From positions 1 through 64,000 of the forward strand of contig CANMNN010000007.1 in assembly GCA_947499305.1 (NCBI GenBank): a stretch of DNA of 64,000 nucleotides, given 5' to 3'. Each line of letters starts with the position of its first letter. Positions within the stretch are counted from its first letter, which is position 1. This stretch comes from an uncultured Arenicella sp. (lineage in GTDB: Bacteria; Pseudomonadota; Gammaproteobacteria; Arenicellales; Arenicellaceae). Below the pieces are notes generated by a model that did not search any database, was not told the origin of the DNA, and was given only the letters and a program-made list of their open reading frames with translations. Positions 51,562-60,487 of this stretch are shown in pieces. Made by a program: the position numbers and the translations under genes.

Positions 51562-53778
51562 CTAGCGAATATTCGATTCACTGGCATTTGCGTTGTACAG
51601 CGGTAGAGATAGAGAGAATATTACGCCATCCGAGCTGAGTAAATTGCGAGCAAGTACATCGCCGCCATGAAAACTTGCAATTAATTTGACGATATACAAA
51701 CCCATTCCTAAACTCACTTTTTGTGCGTCTTTACGGCCTAGTGAAACAAGTGGTTCGAATATTCGTTCGGCCATGCCCTCTGGCAGGCTCGATCCCTGAT
51801 TAATAATGTCTATTTGAGCGAAGTCATCAAGTTTTCTCGCTTTAAAAACAATGGGTGTATTTTGCGCCGCGAAGTCGATCGCATTATCAACAAGTTTATC
51901 TAGCGCTTGGGCTATATAGTCGGGTGCGATCTCGACAAATAATGGCCGCGTATTGACCTGTATTTTGAAGCTTTGTTCGGGGTTTGAGAAACTATACCCA
52001 TCGACGTAACTCTCAATTAGCTCAATTAAATCAACAACCTCACGTGTCTCTGATTGCATGGCTTGCTCGAGATTTGCCGCTTCTGTGAGGTTGCGCAAGA
52101 TGCTACCAATTCGGTTAATTCCGTTTTTAGCACGTTCCATATATTTGCTATTAGCCGATTCGGGAAGCTCTTCAGACAAATTATGAAGCGATGAATTAAC
52201 CACGTTTAGCGGATTGCTCACCTCGTGCGCAAGAGTGTCTGGCAAGCCTCTGAGATAGCTTGTGTATTGCGATAAACGCTCAAGCATATTACTAACAGAA
52301 CGTGATAGATCGCCAATTTCATCGCCAGATTTTGCCTCAGCGAGTAAGCGCTGGCTGATGATTCTTCCGTCGCGGTCAATCGCCGTTTCAGTGGCGTTTC
52401 GCAGCCGGCGAATACGCAGCGTTAATCGTGAAGCAAATAAAAGTAAGGCAGTTGCTACCGTAACCAATACTAATAGCGTTACGCTAATTACGTTTTCTAA
52501 GATCTCTTTTTGCTGACCGAGAACTTGATTGGTGCTTTGTTCTACAACGACAACTCCGGGTATCTCGTCACCAAGATAAATAGGATGGGCCGACATCAGA
52601 ATCGCCCCTTGTTGGTCAAATGATGGTCGCCGATCTGTAATTATTTCGCCGGCTAAAGCGCGTTCAATAATCGCATCATTGCGTTGCTGAATACTGCTAT
52701 TGAGAGTTTCTTGGTCAGCAGTGGGTTGCTCAATTATGTATGAGAACACAGTCTGGAGAATTGAGTTGTAGTAGTAGCTTAACGTCGCCCAAATATCATC
52801 ATTGATAGGCTTTGTTGTCGCAACTTCGCTATCGGGGATAATGTTGCCTACCACAGCAGCGGGACGTTTTTCTGAATTAAACACCCAGATACGAGCATCG
52901 GATCGGTCTAGTGCTTTAAGAATTTTTGCAATCTCAGGTGATTTCACCAGCAAGCGCGAAAACTCGTCGGTGTCACTTTGAGGGGTGGTGGTTACGATCG
53001 ACTCGATCAGTAGTGAATCTGGGTCGTCGACATCTACAACACTTAGTTTTACACGAGTTTCCGAAGACAGCATGAATCGTGGGATGCGAAGCTCAACATT
53101 GTAGCCCTCGTTTGTTTGGGCGAGTTCGGCTGCTAAGTCATAGTTTGGCTTTCCGGTAATCGGGTATTGCCATTGCTGATCCATCAGATAAATGCTCATC
53201 CGACCCGCCTCGCGAGCGATCAATGTATAGCGTTGCTCGGGTCGGTCAGGGGTCTGAAGCGATACGCGAATATGATCAGCGGCATCTACTCGAAGAAAGC
53301 CTCTCTGGCGCAAAACCACTGAATCGTCGAGAACTCTGAACATGGCGTAGATGAAGTTACCTCGATAGCCAAGAACATGGTCGACTGAAATAGACGGTTC
53401 TAGATCTGTTTCTGAAGGTTCTTCGTTTGCGATTCTCGAGACATCGGCTTTGAAGTTAATTGCTTGGCTAACTTGTTCACCCCAGTCGCTAAATTCGCCA
53501 TTTAGGTTGATATAGGCGGGTAGGGGCGTGGCGTAGATATCATTGCCATCAGCGTCATCGACATCGAGTGAGTTATCTTCATTAAACAGTTCAGGACGAT
53601 CATTGAGTACCGTCGCGACTGCTCGAGAAATTAGACTAAGCGCGTTTTCCTGTCCGCTGAGTAAAAAGGTTTTCATGTCGCGTACGTAGATATACGACAT
53701 CCAAGGAATAAGCAGCAGTAGGAGTGCCACTAGAAGTAACTTAGTACGTATTGAAAAACCGGTGCGCATTTTAATCAA
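51562..53778 (-). CDS. Sensor histidine kinase of the proteobacterial dedicated sortase type
   Basis: The 738-residue kinase has helices at about 10-28 and near 430-452. The large periplasmic region between them carries a beta-sandwich-like segment (YINLNGEFSDWGEQVSQ, YRGNFIYAMFRVLDDSVVL) reminiscent of CBM9/DOMON folds. HAMP follows, then the variant H-box TLAHEVSNPLNVVN with His518, N-box DKLVDNAIDFA and G-box SLGMGLYIVKLI. The N-terminal ALNDRPELF-like element (VLNDRPELFNED) and overall layout match what I know of the kinase of the marine sortase system (PdsS). The regulator lies 29 bases upstream. No sortase or target gene is in the window. Confidence 0.82.
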   Translation of the reverse strand: MIKMRTGFSIRTKLLLVALLLLLIPWMSYIYVRDMKTFLLSGQENALSLISRAVATVLNDRPELFNEDNSLDVDDADGNDIYATPLPAYINLNGEFSDWGEQVSQAINFKADVSRIANEEPSETDLEPSISVDHVLGYRGNFIYAMFRVLDDSVVLRQRGFLRVDAADHIRVSLQTPDRPEQRYTLIAREAGRMSIYLMDQQWQYPITGKPNYDLAAELAQTNEGYNVELRIPRFMLSSETRVKLSVVDVDDPDSLLIESIVTTTPQSDTDEFSRLLVKSPEIAKILKALDRSDARIWVFNSEKRPAAVVGNIIPDSEVATTKPINDDIWATLSYYYNSILQTVFSYIIEQPTADQETLNSSIQQRNDAIIERALAGEIITDRRPSFDQQGAILMSAHPIYLGDEIPGVVVVEQSTNQVLGQQKEILENVISVTLLVLVTVATALLLFASRLTLRIRRLRNATETAIDRDGRIISQRLLAEAKSGDEIGDLSRSVSNMLERLSQYTSYLRGLPDTLAHEVSNPLNVVNSSLHNLSEELPESANSKYMERAKNGINRIGSILRNLTEAANLEQAMQSETREVVDLIELIESYVDGYSFSNPEQSFKIQVNTRPLFVEIAPDYIAQALDKLVDNAIDFAAQNTPIVFKARKLDDFAQIDIINQGSSLPEGMAERIFEPLVSLGRKDAQKVSLGMGLYIVKLIASFHGGDVLARNLLSSDGVIFSLSLPLYNANASESNIR

Positions 53779-53807
53779 TAATTTTGCTTAGGATAGCTTT
53801 TGAGTGA

Positions 53808-54515
53808 TTACTCGCCAGTATTCCATTTGTAACCAACTCCAAAAACCGTTTGTATGTTCTTGAATTCTGGGTCTATCTCTTTGAATTTGTTTCGTATTCT
53901 TCGTATGTATCCATTAATGGTGTTGCGCTCAACGTAGCTTTGTCTGGTTATCTGCATCATGTTCTCATAGGTCTTTACATGGCCTGGGTGGCGTGCCATC
54001 GATTCAATCAACCAAAACTCGGTTAGCGTTAAGCTGAGTTCTTTGCCTTTCCAAGTTATTGCCATGCTGTCTTCATTGATTTCAAGGTCGTCAATGGTGA
54101 GCGTGTCGCTACTCGCTTGTTCGTCGGCTGATTGTCCGAGGCTATCCACTATGCGAAATAGCGAGTTAATCCGAACACTTAAAAATTGCATGTTCAGCGG
54201 CTTGGTTAAATAGTCCCAAGCGTCGAGTCTGAGCCCAGATACGCGGTCGATATCGGTATCTCTAGCTGTCAGAAAAATGATTGGCAGAGTAGGTGATAAG
54301 GCCCTAAGGTCTCGGCAGAGGTCAAAACCTCCATCCATTTCGTTCTCAAGCATAATATCCAAAATTGCCAGATCTGGCATGCTTTCGCGCATACCCTTGA
54401 GCGCGTCAGGGCGATTTTTATACGTATCGACCTCGTAACCCGACTTTTGCAAAGCATCGCGATAGTTTTCGCGCTGATCAAAATCGTCTTCGACGATAGC
54501 TACTCTTCTTGCCAT
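53808..54515 (-). CDS. Response regulator of the proteobacterial dedicated sortase type
   Basis: Partner of the kinase downstream. The start is placed at ATG 54515 (MARRVAIVEDDFDQREN, 235 residues); a TTG at 54542 would add nine residues. Receiver Asp53 lies in LAILDIMLE; LTARD and DYLTKPLN follow, but the usual GADDYL reads LDAWDYL. An insertion ENEMDGGFDLCRDLRALSPT matches the sortase-system regulators (PdsR). The DNA-binding end LTLTEFWLIESMARHPGHVKTYENMM and NGYIRRIRNKFKEIDPEF is winged-helix. The upstream 345 bases carry three TTAGACA-type half-sites. Confidence 0.84.
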   Translation of the reverse strand: MARRVAIVEDDFDQRENYRDALQKSGYEVDTYKNRPDALKGMRESMPDLAILDIMLENEMDGGFDLCRDLRALSPTLPIIFLTARDTDIDRVSGLRLDAWDYLTKPLNMQFLSVRINSLFRIVDSLGQSADEQASSDTLTIDDLEINEDSMAITWKGKELSLTLTEFWLIESMARHPGHVKTYENMMQITRQSYVERNTINGYIRRIRNKFKEIDPEFKNIQTVFGVGYKWNTGE

Positions 54516-54542
54516 TGTTGTGTGTCTCGTGGAGTTAGACAA

Positions 54543-54887
54543 TGAGCTGCTATGACTCTATTGGACATGTTGAGCTGTAATCTTGTCTTTCTATGGTTAA
54601 GGTTCCGAATATTTTGCCCTAATCGCGGCGACTAAACACAATTTCTCGCGAAAACCATAATTTAACCATTAGTTTAGCCTGAATTAGACATACGCAAGAG
54701 GTTTAATGTAAGTGTCTAAGAAATATTAGTTTTTTATCAACTTTGCGACGATTTTAAGAATGTCTGTTTTAAAAAAGTTTTGATACAAGATTTTTCGAAA
54801 GCTGTGCAATAAAAATCAGCGTAATAGACTGCGAAATTGAAACATTAAGTCGTTTCAGCTGAATGTGTTTGAGAGTCACTAATCAGC
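54543..54887. other. 345-base divergent regulatory region
   Basis: Between the regulator and the 90-codon gene; AT-rich, no gene seen. TTAGACA occurs at 54535-54541 and 54684-54690, and its reverse complement TGTCTAA at 54713-54719. These may be half-sites for the divergent regulator. A seven-base motif is weak evidence alone. Confidence 0.4.
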
Positions 54888-55160
54888 GTGTCAGTTTTCT
54901 TAGACAAAATGGTGTCAAACAAAAAGAGAATGGGTAACCGTATTATGAATCAGCAGTACTTTGTACCGGTCAATGATGACCTTATTTACAATCATCCAGA
55001 GCAAATAGAAGGGCCCCTCGTTCCTTACGTCGCTGGCATGGAGTGTCATGAATGGTTGTCGATCGAACTCAACCCAGAGGATGAATTTCCCGTTGAGCGA
55101 AAAAAAACATCGTCGAAACCAAATTTAACGCTTGCCTATAGCGCTTACAAAAAGCGCTAG
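54888..55160 (+). CDS. Small hypothetical protein
   Basis: Not recognised. The frame is 90 codons from GTG 54888. An internal ATG at 54948 (MNQQYFVPVNDDLIYNHPEQ) gives 70 residues and has the more protein-like start. The chain is soluble and acidic in the middle (CHEWLSIELNPEDEFPVE) and ends in a Lys/Arg-rich tail, without signal peptide or membrane segment. It is divergent from the sortase-type regulator, which may control it. Confidence 0.55.
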   Translation: MSVFLDKMVSNKKRMGNRIMNQQYFVPVNDDLIYNHPEQIEGPLVPYVAGMECHEWLSIELNPEDEFPVERKKTSSKPNLTLAYSAYKKR

Positions 55161-55275
55161 AACATATAGAATGTAAGCTCTTCATGAGCTGAAGCGCAAG
55201 CTCGTCGAATGTTCGGCTTAAGAAAGTCTGAAACAGGAGACCAGAATCTGTTTTGGTAATGTTGTGCGACACCCC

Positions 55276-56715
55276 TTAAGCCAAGCCTAATTCGGCTTTC
55301 CAGTCTAATTTGAAGTCTTTGTGTTTGTATGAGCCGTCTGGATGGGCCGTATAGAACTTAGCGAATCGATCAATGTTGCCCTCGATTATCGTGATAGCGG
55401 CGATCAGTCTATCAATGTCATTTATTGTATTGTAAAGACTGAAGCTAACCCTCACCATTCCGCGTTTGCGATTAATGAAACTCTCTTGTTGGGCCTCTTC
55501 AATATTACTTAGATCAATGTCCCATAATTCGTCTTTGAGCAAAGAACTGACATAAGGATGTGCGCAAAAACACTCGTTTCTCACAGCGATAGCAAAATAG
55601 TCATTTAGAATCGCGGCCAGCAGCCCATGATCAAGATCCTTATGATTGAAGGCTAGGGCGCCGGTTCGCACGCAACTCAAATCAGCGTAGACGCTAATTC
55701 GCTCTATTTCTGCTAGTTTCGCCAGCGCATATCGCGATATCGACTGATCGTGTTCTTCTATTTCTTTTAAGCCGTAGGTCATCAGCTGATCGAGAACGGC
55801 TGCTAGTGCAACCGCGCCGACAATGTTTGGCGTGCCCGACTCCTCCTTCTCAGATTCGTTTTCTACAAACTGATAATCGTAGAAGCTCACGGATGAAACC
55901 GAGCCGCCGCCAAGATCTTGCCCCGCAAGCTGTTGAATAAGCGATCGCTTAGCGATCATTACCCCTGGAGCCATTGGTGTATATATCTTGTGCCCTGAGA
56001 AAACTAGAAAATCAGCGTTGAGCTGGTCTAGGTTTGTGGCACCATGTGCGACGCTTTGAGCGCCGTCAACCAGCACAAAAATATCGTGTTTATGGGCGAT
56101 TCGACAGATTTCTTCTATGTTGTTGCGAACCCCGGTAACGTTACTTACTGATGATATCGCTATGTAGTTAACCGAACTCGAGTGCTCACTACAGTAGCTG
56201 TCCAGAAAAGCCAAGTCCAAAGCGCCTGTGCTCGCGCCTTCTCCAAGAAGCGGTATGTAGATGACCTCATTGTCAAATTGGCGATGTGGTAGGTCATTTG
56301 CGTGATGCTCCATCGATGACACTAGCACCACCTTACGATCCGGTCTGGCTGCGCTTAAACCGCGGGCTAAACGGTTTATCGCCGCGGTGGTGCCTGAGCC
56401 GTTAAATACCGCTGCATACTTCCGATTATTCGCACCGACATACTTCAGGGTTGTTTCGTGTGCCCACGCGAGTGCCTTGGTAGATATTTGCGCTGAACTG
56501 TGGACGTAGCTATGTGTGTTGGAATAGTGAGGAAGTATTTTTTCTACAGTATCGAGAGCAATCTTAGCCGCTAATGGCGATGCGGCTCCATCAAGATGGA
56601 GGCGTCGCAGGCGCTCGCCCGAGGCAGTAGGGTAGACTGTATCTAATCCAATAAAGGGAATTGGCGTATTTGATTCAGCACTTTCGGTGTTCAAGTTTAT
56701 CGCAGGTAGGTTCAT
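55276..56715 (-). CDS. Class V aminotransferase, cysteine desulfurase-like
   Basis: PLP enzyme of the SufS/CsdA/selenocysteine-lyase superfamily. The start is placed at ATG 56715 (MNLPAINLNTESAESN, 479 residues); a further upstream start at 56808 would leave only 28 bases to the divergent M3 gene and lacks family match. The Schiff-base Lys lies in FVFSGHKIYTPMAPGVM-like context (VFSGHKIYTPM), with SMEHHANDLP and LVDGAQSVAHG also typical. A Cys in RNECFCAHPYV could be the loop cysteine. No suf or isc genes are adjacent, so substrate is uncertain. Confidence 0.85.
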   Translation of the reverse strand: MNLPAINLNTESAESNTPIPFIGLDTVYPTASGERLRRLHLDGAASPLAAKIALDTVEKILPHYSNTHSYVHSSAQISTKALAWAHETTLKYVGANNRKYAAVFNGSGTTAAINRLARGLSAARPDRKVVLVSSMEHHANDLPHRQFDNEVIYIPLLGEGASTGALDLAFLDSYCSEHSSSVNYIAISSVSNVTGVRNNIEEICRIAHKHDIFVLVDGAQSVAHGATNLDQLNADFLVFSGHKIYTPMAPGVMIAKRSLIQQLAGQDLGGGSVSSVSFYDYQFVENESEKEESGTPNIVGAVALAAVLDQLMTYGLKEIEEHDQSISRYALAKLAEIERISVYADLSCVRTGALAFNHKDLDHGLLAAILNDYFAIAVRNECFCAHPYVSSLLKDELWDIDLSNIEEAQQESFINRKRGMVRVSFSLYNTINDIDRLIAAITIIEGNIDRFAKFYTAHPDGSYKHKDFKLDWKAELGLA

Positions 56716-56836
56716 CGCTCGATTATACGGCGCAAAGATGGTGTGGTCGATGACCAAGATTGACCTAAATTTCCACATGCAGTGTTGTATAGTTGGAACA
56801 CCTATCAACCAAATATAGACTTATAAGAGTGTAGCA

Positions 56837-59050
56837 ATGAAAAAATCAGCGTCCTTCCTGATAACTATGGGCCTAGGCCTTGGACTCGCGGCTTGTAACC
56901 AAGCTGATGAGCCAACGCAAGCGGCTCAAGTGCCCGAAACTGATGTTTCGAGCAAAGTTGAGCAAGTCACCGATAAAAATAATGAGAATAGTAACGAAAG
57001 TATGATGGTGAACCCATTTTATCAAGACAGCACACTCTATATGCAGTTTCCTGCGTTCGATAAGATTCAAAACTCGCATTATGCACCTGCTTTTGAAAAG
57101 GGCATGGCAGACCATTTGCTTGAAATTTCTGAAATTGCGAATAATCCAGAGCCTGCTACATTTCAGAACACCATGATAGCGATGGAAAAAAGTGGTCAAA
57201 CACTCTCTCGCGTTGCTGGTGTGTTTTTTGCATTAGCGTCAGCGAATATTAATGACGACATTAAAGCCCTACGCAGCGAAATTGCGCCAAAATTGTCGGC
57301 GCATACTGATGAAATTTTGCTCAACGCTAAGCTTTTTGCGCGCGTGAAGGCACTGCATGAGCAACTTCCAGAGCTTAAGCTCGATTCTGAATCAGAGCGC
57401 TTGGTGCGAGAAAATTACAAAGATTTTATTGGCGCAGGCGCGCAACTTTCGAATGAAGATAAAGACAAGCTAAAAGCTTTAAACAAAGAGCTGGCAACGC
57501 TGACAACCAAGTTTAGTGAGAATGTACTCGAAGAAGTTAACTCGAAAGCGATCATAGTCGAAGATGTAAAGGAGTTAGCGGGTTTAAGTGATACTCAAAT
57601 CGCGTCAGCCGCCGAAGCCGCGAAAGCACGAGACCTCGAAGGTAAATACGTTTTACCGCTTTTGAATACCAGCCAACAGCCGTCGATGGCGTCATTGGAA
57701 AATCGCGAATTACGTAAGCGCATACTTGAGACTTCCCTTGGCCGTGGTAGCTCTGGAGGTGATTACGATAATCGTGAAATTGTATCAAAGGTATTCAAAT
57801 TACGTGCGGAACGAGCGCAGTTGCTCGGTTATGATAACCACGCCGCATACCAATTGGTGAGTCAAACGGCTAAAACAACCGATGCTGTCAATCAACGATT
57901 GGCAACCCTAGCGCCTCCAGCTGTGGCGAATGCCAAGAAAGAAGCGGCTGATTTACAGGCGATTATCCGAAAACAAGGTGGGGATTTTAAGCTTGCCGCT
58001 TCAGATTGGGATTTCTATACTGAGAAGCTTCGTGCTGAGCGCTACAATTTTGACGCCTCGCAGCTAAAGCCTTACCTTGAGATGGAGAACGTTCTCGTAA
58101 ATGGCGTATTTTATGCCGCGGAGAAGGTATTTGGTTTAACTTTTAAGCCTCGCCCAGACCTTCCTACGTATCACCCTGATGTTAAGGTATGGGAAGTGTT
58201 TGATGCGGATGGTTCAACACTTGCTCTGTTTATTCAAGATTTCTATGCGCGCGAATCTAAACGCGGTGGCGCTTGGATGAATGCTTACGTATCACAATCG
58301 AAATTGATGGGTACCCAGCCGGTTGTGGCCAACCATCTTAACGTCCCTAAACCGCCAGAGGGTGAACCGACGCTTTTAACTTGGGACGAAGTAACGACTA
58401 TGTTCCACGAATTTGGGCACGCATTGCACGGCATGTTTTCAGATGTTAATTACCCAAGCTTCGCAGGAACATCGGTACCTCGCGATTTTGTTGAATACCC
58501 GTCACAGGTAAACGAGATGTGGGCCGATTGGCCAGAGGTGTTGAGTAACTACGCAAAGCATTACGAAACAGGTGAAGCAATGCCGCGTGAGCTGCTGGAT
58601 AAGGTGTTCGCGAGCTCGAAGTTTAACGAAGGCTATGGCACGACTGAGTACTTAGCTGCTTCGTTACTTGATCAGGCTTGGCACCAGTTAGCGCCCGATG
58701 AAGTTCCTAGTGCCGCTGACGTATTAGCGTTTGAGGCCAAAGCCCTCGAAAATGCGGGTATAAAGCTCGATGAGGTTCCGCCTAGATATCGTACTAACTA
58801 TTTCTCCCATATCTTAGGAGGCTATTCGGCTGGTTATTATTCATATATCTGGAGCGAAGTTTTAGATGCCGATTCAGTAGAATGGTTTAAGGAAAACGGT
58901 GGAATGACGCGTGAAAATGGAGATCATTTTAGAAAGACTCTGCTATCCCGTGGGGGCGCAGAAGACGCCATGACAATTTTTAAGAACTTTCGTGGGGCTG
59001 AGCCAAATATTCAACCGCTTTTAGAGAGAAAGGGTTTAACAACAAAATAA
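56837..59050 (+). CDS. M3-family metallopeptidase lipoprotein (Dcp-like)
   Basis: Zinc peptidyl-dipeptidase or oligopeptidase of family M3. The 737-residue product has a lipoprotein signal (GLGLAACNQ, Cys20) and a polar linker of about 40 residues. The catalytic motif is His524-Glu525-Phe-Gly-His528 in TMFHEFGHALHGMFS, and GGYSAGYYSYIWSEVLDADS (residues about 656-675) forms the substrate-binding end. The arrangement is closest to peptidyl-dipeptidase Dcp. E. coli Dcp is not a lipoprotein, so here peptides would be cut in the periplasm. It is divergent from the class V gene. Confidence 0.93.
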   Translation: MKKSASFLITMGLGLGLAACNQADEPTQAAQVPETDVSSKVEQVTDKNNENSNESMMVNPFYQDSTLYMQFPAFDKIQNSHYAPAFEKGMADHLLEISEIANNPEPATFQNTMIAMEKSGQTLSRVAGVFFALASANINDDIKALRSEIAPKLSAHTDEILLNAKLFARVKALHEQLPELKLDSESERLVRENYKDFIGAGAQLSNEDKDKLKALNKELATLTTKFSENVLEEVNSKAIIVEDVKELAGLSDTQIASAAEAAKARDLEGKYVLPLLNTSQQPSMASLENRELRKRILETSLGRGSSGGDYDNREIVSKVFKLRAERAQLLGYDNHAAYQLVSQTAKTTDAVNQRLATLAPPAVANAKKEAADLQAIIRKQGGDFKLAASDWDFYTEKLRAERYNFDASQLKPYLEMENVLVNGVFYAAEKVFGLTFKPRPDLPTYHPDVKVWEVFDADGSTLALFIQDFYARESKRGGAWMNAYVSQSKLMGTQPVVANHLNVPKPPEGEPTLLTWDEVTTMFHEFGHALHGMFSDVNYPSFAGTSVPRDFVEYPSQVNEMWADWPEVLSNYAKHYETGEAMPRELLDKVFASSKFNEGYGTTEYLAASLLDQAWHQLAPDEVPSAADVLAFEAKALENAGIKLDEVPPRYRTNYFSHILGGYSAGYYSYIWSEVLDADSVEWFKENGGMTRENGDHFRKTLLSRGGAEDAMTIFKNFRGAEPNIQPLLERKGLTTK

Positions 59051-59071
59051 GCCTCTAATGGCTTAGTTTTT

Positions 59072-59100
59072 AAATGGGGAGTTTGACTCCCCATTTTTAA
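59072..59100 (+). terminator. Rho-independent terminator after the M3 peptidase
   Basis: The stem AATGGGGAGT/ACTCCCCATT (59073-59082 and 59086-59095) with loop TTG is followed by a T-run to 59098. The downstream promoter's -35 box lies within this hairpin. Confidence 0.9.
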
Positions 59101-59111
59101 TGCCCTATGAT
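59083..59111 (+). promoter_or_regulatory. Sigma-70-type promoter of the cupin gene
   Basis: TTGACT (59083-59088) and TATGAT (59106-59111) are separated by exactly 17 bases, each one mismatch from consensus. Initiation would be near 59118, leaving a 30-base leader with AGGTG before the ATG at 59149. The -35 lies in the loop and right arm of the preceding terminator. Confidence 0.65.
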
Positions 59112-59112
59112 C

Positions 59113-59132
59113 TATCTATCAGTAGGTAGATA
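59113..59132 (+). promoter_or_regulatory. Putative TetR-family operator
   Basis: TATCTATC followed, after AGTAG, by GTAGATA: an imperfect inverted repeat with TATCTA/TAGATA ends. It covers the predicted start of transcription, a typical repressor position. A TetR-family regulator is encoded 0.8 kb downstream in the same cluster. Confidence 0.55.
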
Positions 59133-59148
59133 ATCAGGTGCTAGAATC

Positions 59149-59838
59149 ATGAAACTAAACGCAGATTTTGATAAAAGAGTCGTCATCCATAGCGAAGACT
59201 TGGAATGGCTATCGTCGCCAATGCCCGGTGTAAGCCGAAGGCCCTTAGATCGTATAGGTGATGAGGTTGCTCGTGCCACAAGTATTGTCAGGTACAAAGC
59301 TGGGAGTAAGTTTTCGCCTCATGTTCATACCGGTGGTGAGGAGTTTTTTGTACTTGAGGGTGTATTCCAAGATGAACATGGTGATTTTCCTGCAGGTTCG
59401 TATATTCGTAACCCTCCTCAGTCAAGTCATACACCAGGTTCTGAACAGGGCTGTGTGATATTTGTGAAGCTTTGGCAATTCCAGCCTAGTGATCGCACTC
59501 ATGTTCGCCTAAATTCAAATTATATGCGCGCGGTCTCTTCAAGAGACCGAGAAAACGTGTCTATTACGCCACTCTATGCCGATCAGTTCGAAGAGGTGAG
59601 TATTGAAACATGGGAGCCGAACTCCCGTATTTACTTTGAAGCAAAGCATGGTGCCGAACTGTTGGTTATTGACGGAGGATTTACCGAAGGAGACGAAATT
59701 CTTAGTAAACATAGTTGGTTACGCCTCCCCAAGGGTTCACAACTCGATGCGCAGACGGCTGACAACACAACAATTGTCTGGATCAAACGAGGCCATCTTA
59801 CGAGGGTTGCTGAAGAAGCTGCAAGACTGCCAATATAA
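59149..59838 (+). CDS. ChrR-like cupin protein
   Basis: The 229-residue product has two cupin barrels. The first (about 40-115) carries the metal site SPHVHTGGEEFFVLEG and PAGSYIRNPPQSSHTPGS; the second spans about 130-215. It resembles the cupin half of ChrR, the zinc-bound anti-sigma factor that responds to singlet oxygen and peroxide, but lacks the N-terminal anti-sigma domain, and no ECF sigma gene is adjacent. So it is probably an enzyme or sensor of oxidative products. It is first in a cluster with a TetR regulator and a flavin oxidase, with a promoter overlapping a likely TetR operator. Confidence 0.85.
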   Translation: MKLNADFDKRVVIHSEDLEWLSSPMPGVSRRPLDRIGDEVARATSIVRYKAGSKFSPHVHTGGEEFFVLEGVFQDEHGDFPAGSYIRNPPQSSHTPGSEQGCVIFVKLWQFQPSDRTHVRLNSNYMRAVSSRDRENVSITPLYADQFEEVSIETWEPNSRIYFEAKHGAELLVIDGGFTEGDEILSKHSWLRLPKGSQLDAQTADNTTIVWIKRGHLTRVAEEAARLPI

Positions 59839-59933
59839 TGTTTCGAAGAAGTGTCGATGGAGAATGCGATATAGTGATGGAAACCGCTCCTACGGTGTGG
59901 CACATTTGCGGTTAACGCTCTCACCCTATTAGA

Positions 59934-60482
59934 ATGAAAATGGCACAGCAAGACAAAGAATCGGCAATCTTGAGCATAACCGAAGATATGATTCGCGATG
60001 GCGGTTACAACAGCTTTAGTTTTCGAAGTATCGCCGATGCGGTGGGAATCAAAAGCTCGTCAGTTCATTACCATTTTGCGACTAAAGAAGATCTGGGTGT
60101 CGCCGTAACCGAGCGATATACGCAAAAATTTATTGGCTCACTAGGCTCTCCGGCCGAGTTAATAGAGAAGGGGATTGATCCTATAGAATCTTACGTGGCC
60201 GCTTTTAGGGCAGCTCTAATTGAAGATAGTCGCATGTGTTTATGTGGAATGCTTGGCGCGGAATTGTCCGTATTGCCATCTAGAGTAGCGGAGCAGGTTA
60301 CGCTATTTTTTGATAAAAATATCAAATGGTTAGAAGAAGCATTTAAAGCGAAAGGTAATTCAGATGCTGCGCGATCAAAAGCGATACACGTTTTATCATT
60401 GCTTGAAGGCGCGATGATTTCATCTAATGCGATGGGAGACATCGCGGTTTTCGATTTGGCCGCTGGCTCAATCGCTGAATAA
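59934..60482 (+). CDS. TetR-family transcriptional regulator
   Basis: The 182-residue product has the N-terminal helix-turn-helix domain (about 8-55): ITEDMIRDGGYNSFSFRSIA, VGIKSSSVHYHFATKEDLG. The C-terminal ligand domain is helical, with Cys residues at 99 and 101 (RMCLCGMLGAEL) that could sense electrophiles or oxidants. Either ATG 59934 or ATG 59940 may start it. It is encoded five bases before the flavin oxidase, so the two are co-transcribed, and likely represses the cluster through the operator at 59113-59132. Confidence 0.9.
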   Translation: MKMAQQDKESAILSITEDMIRDGGYNSFSFRSIADAVGIKSSSVHYHFATKEDLGVAVTERYTQKFIGSLGSPAELIEKGIDPIESYVAAFRAALIEDSRMCLCGMLGAELSVLPSRVAEQVTLFFDKNIKWLEEAFKAKGNSDAARSKAIHVLSLLEGAMISSNAMGDIAVFDLAAGSIAE

Positions 60483-60487
60483 GGTTA

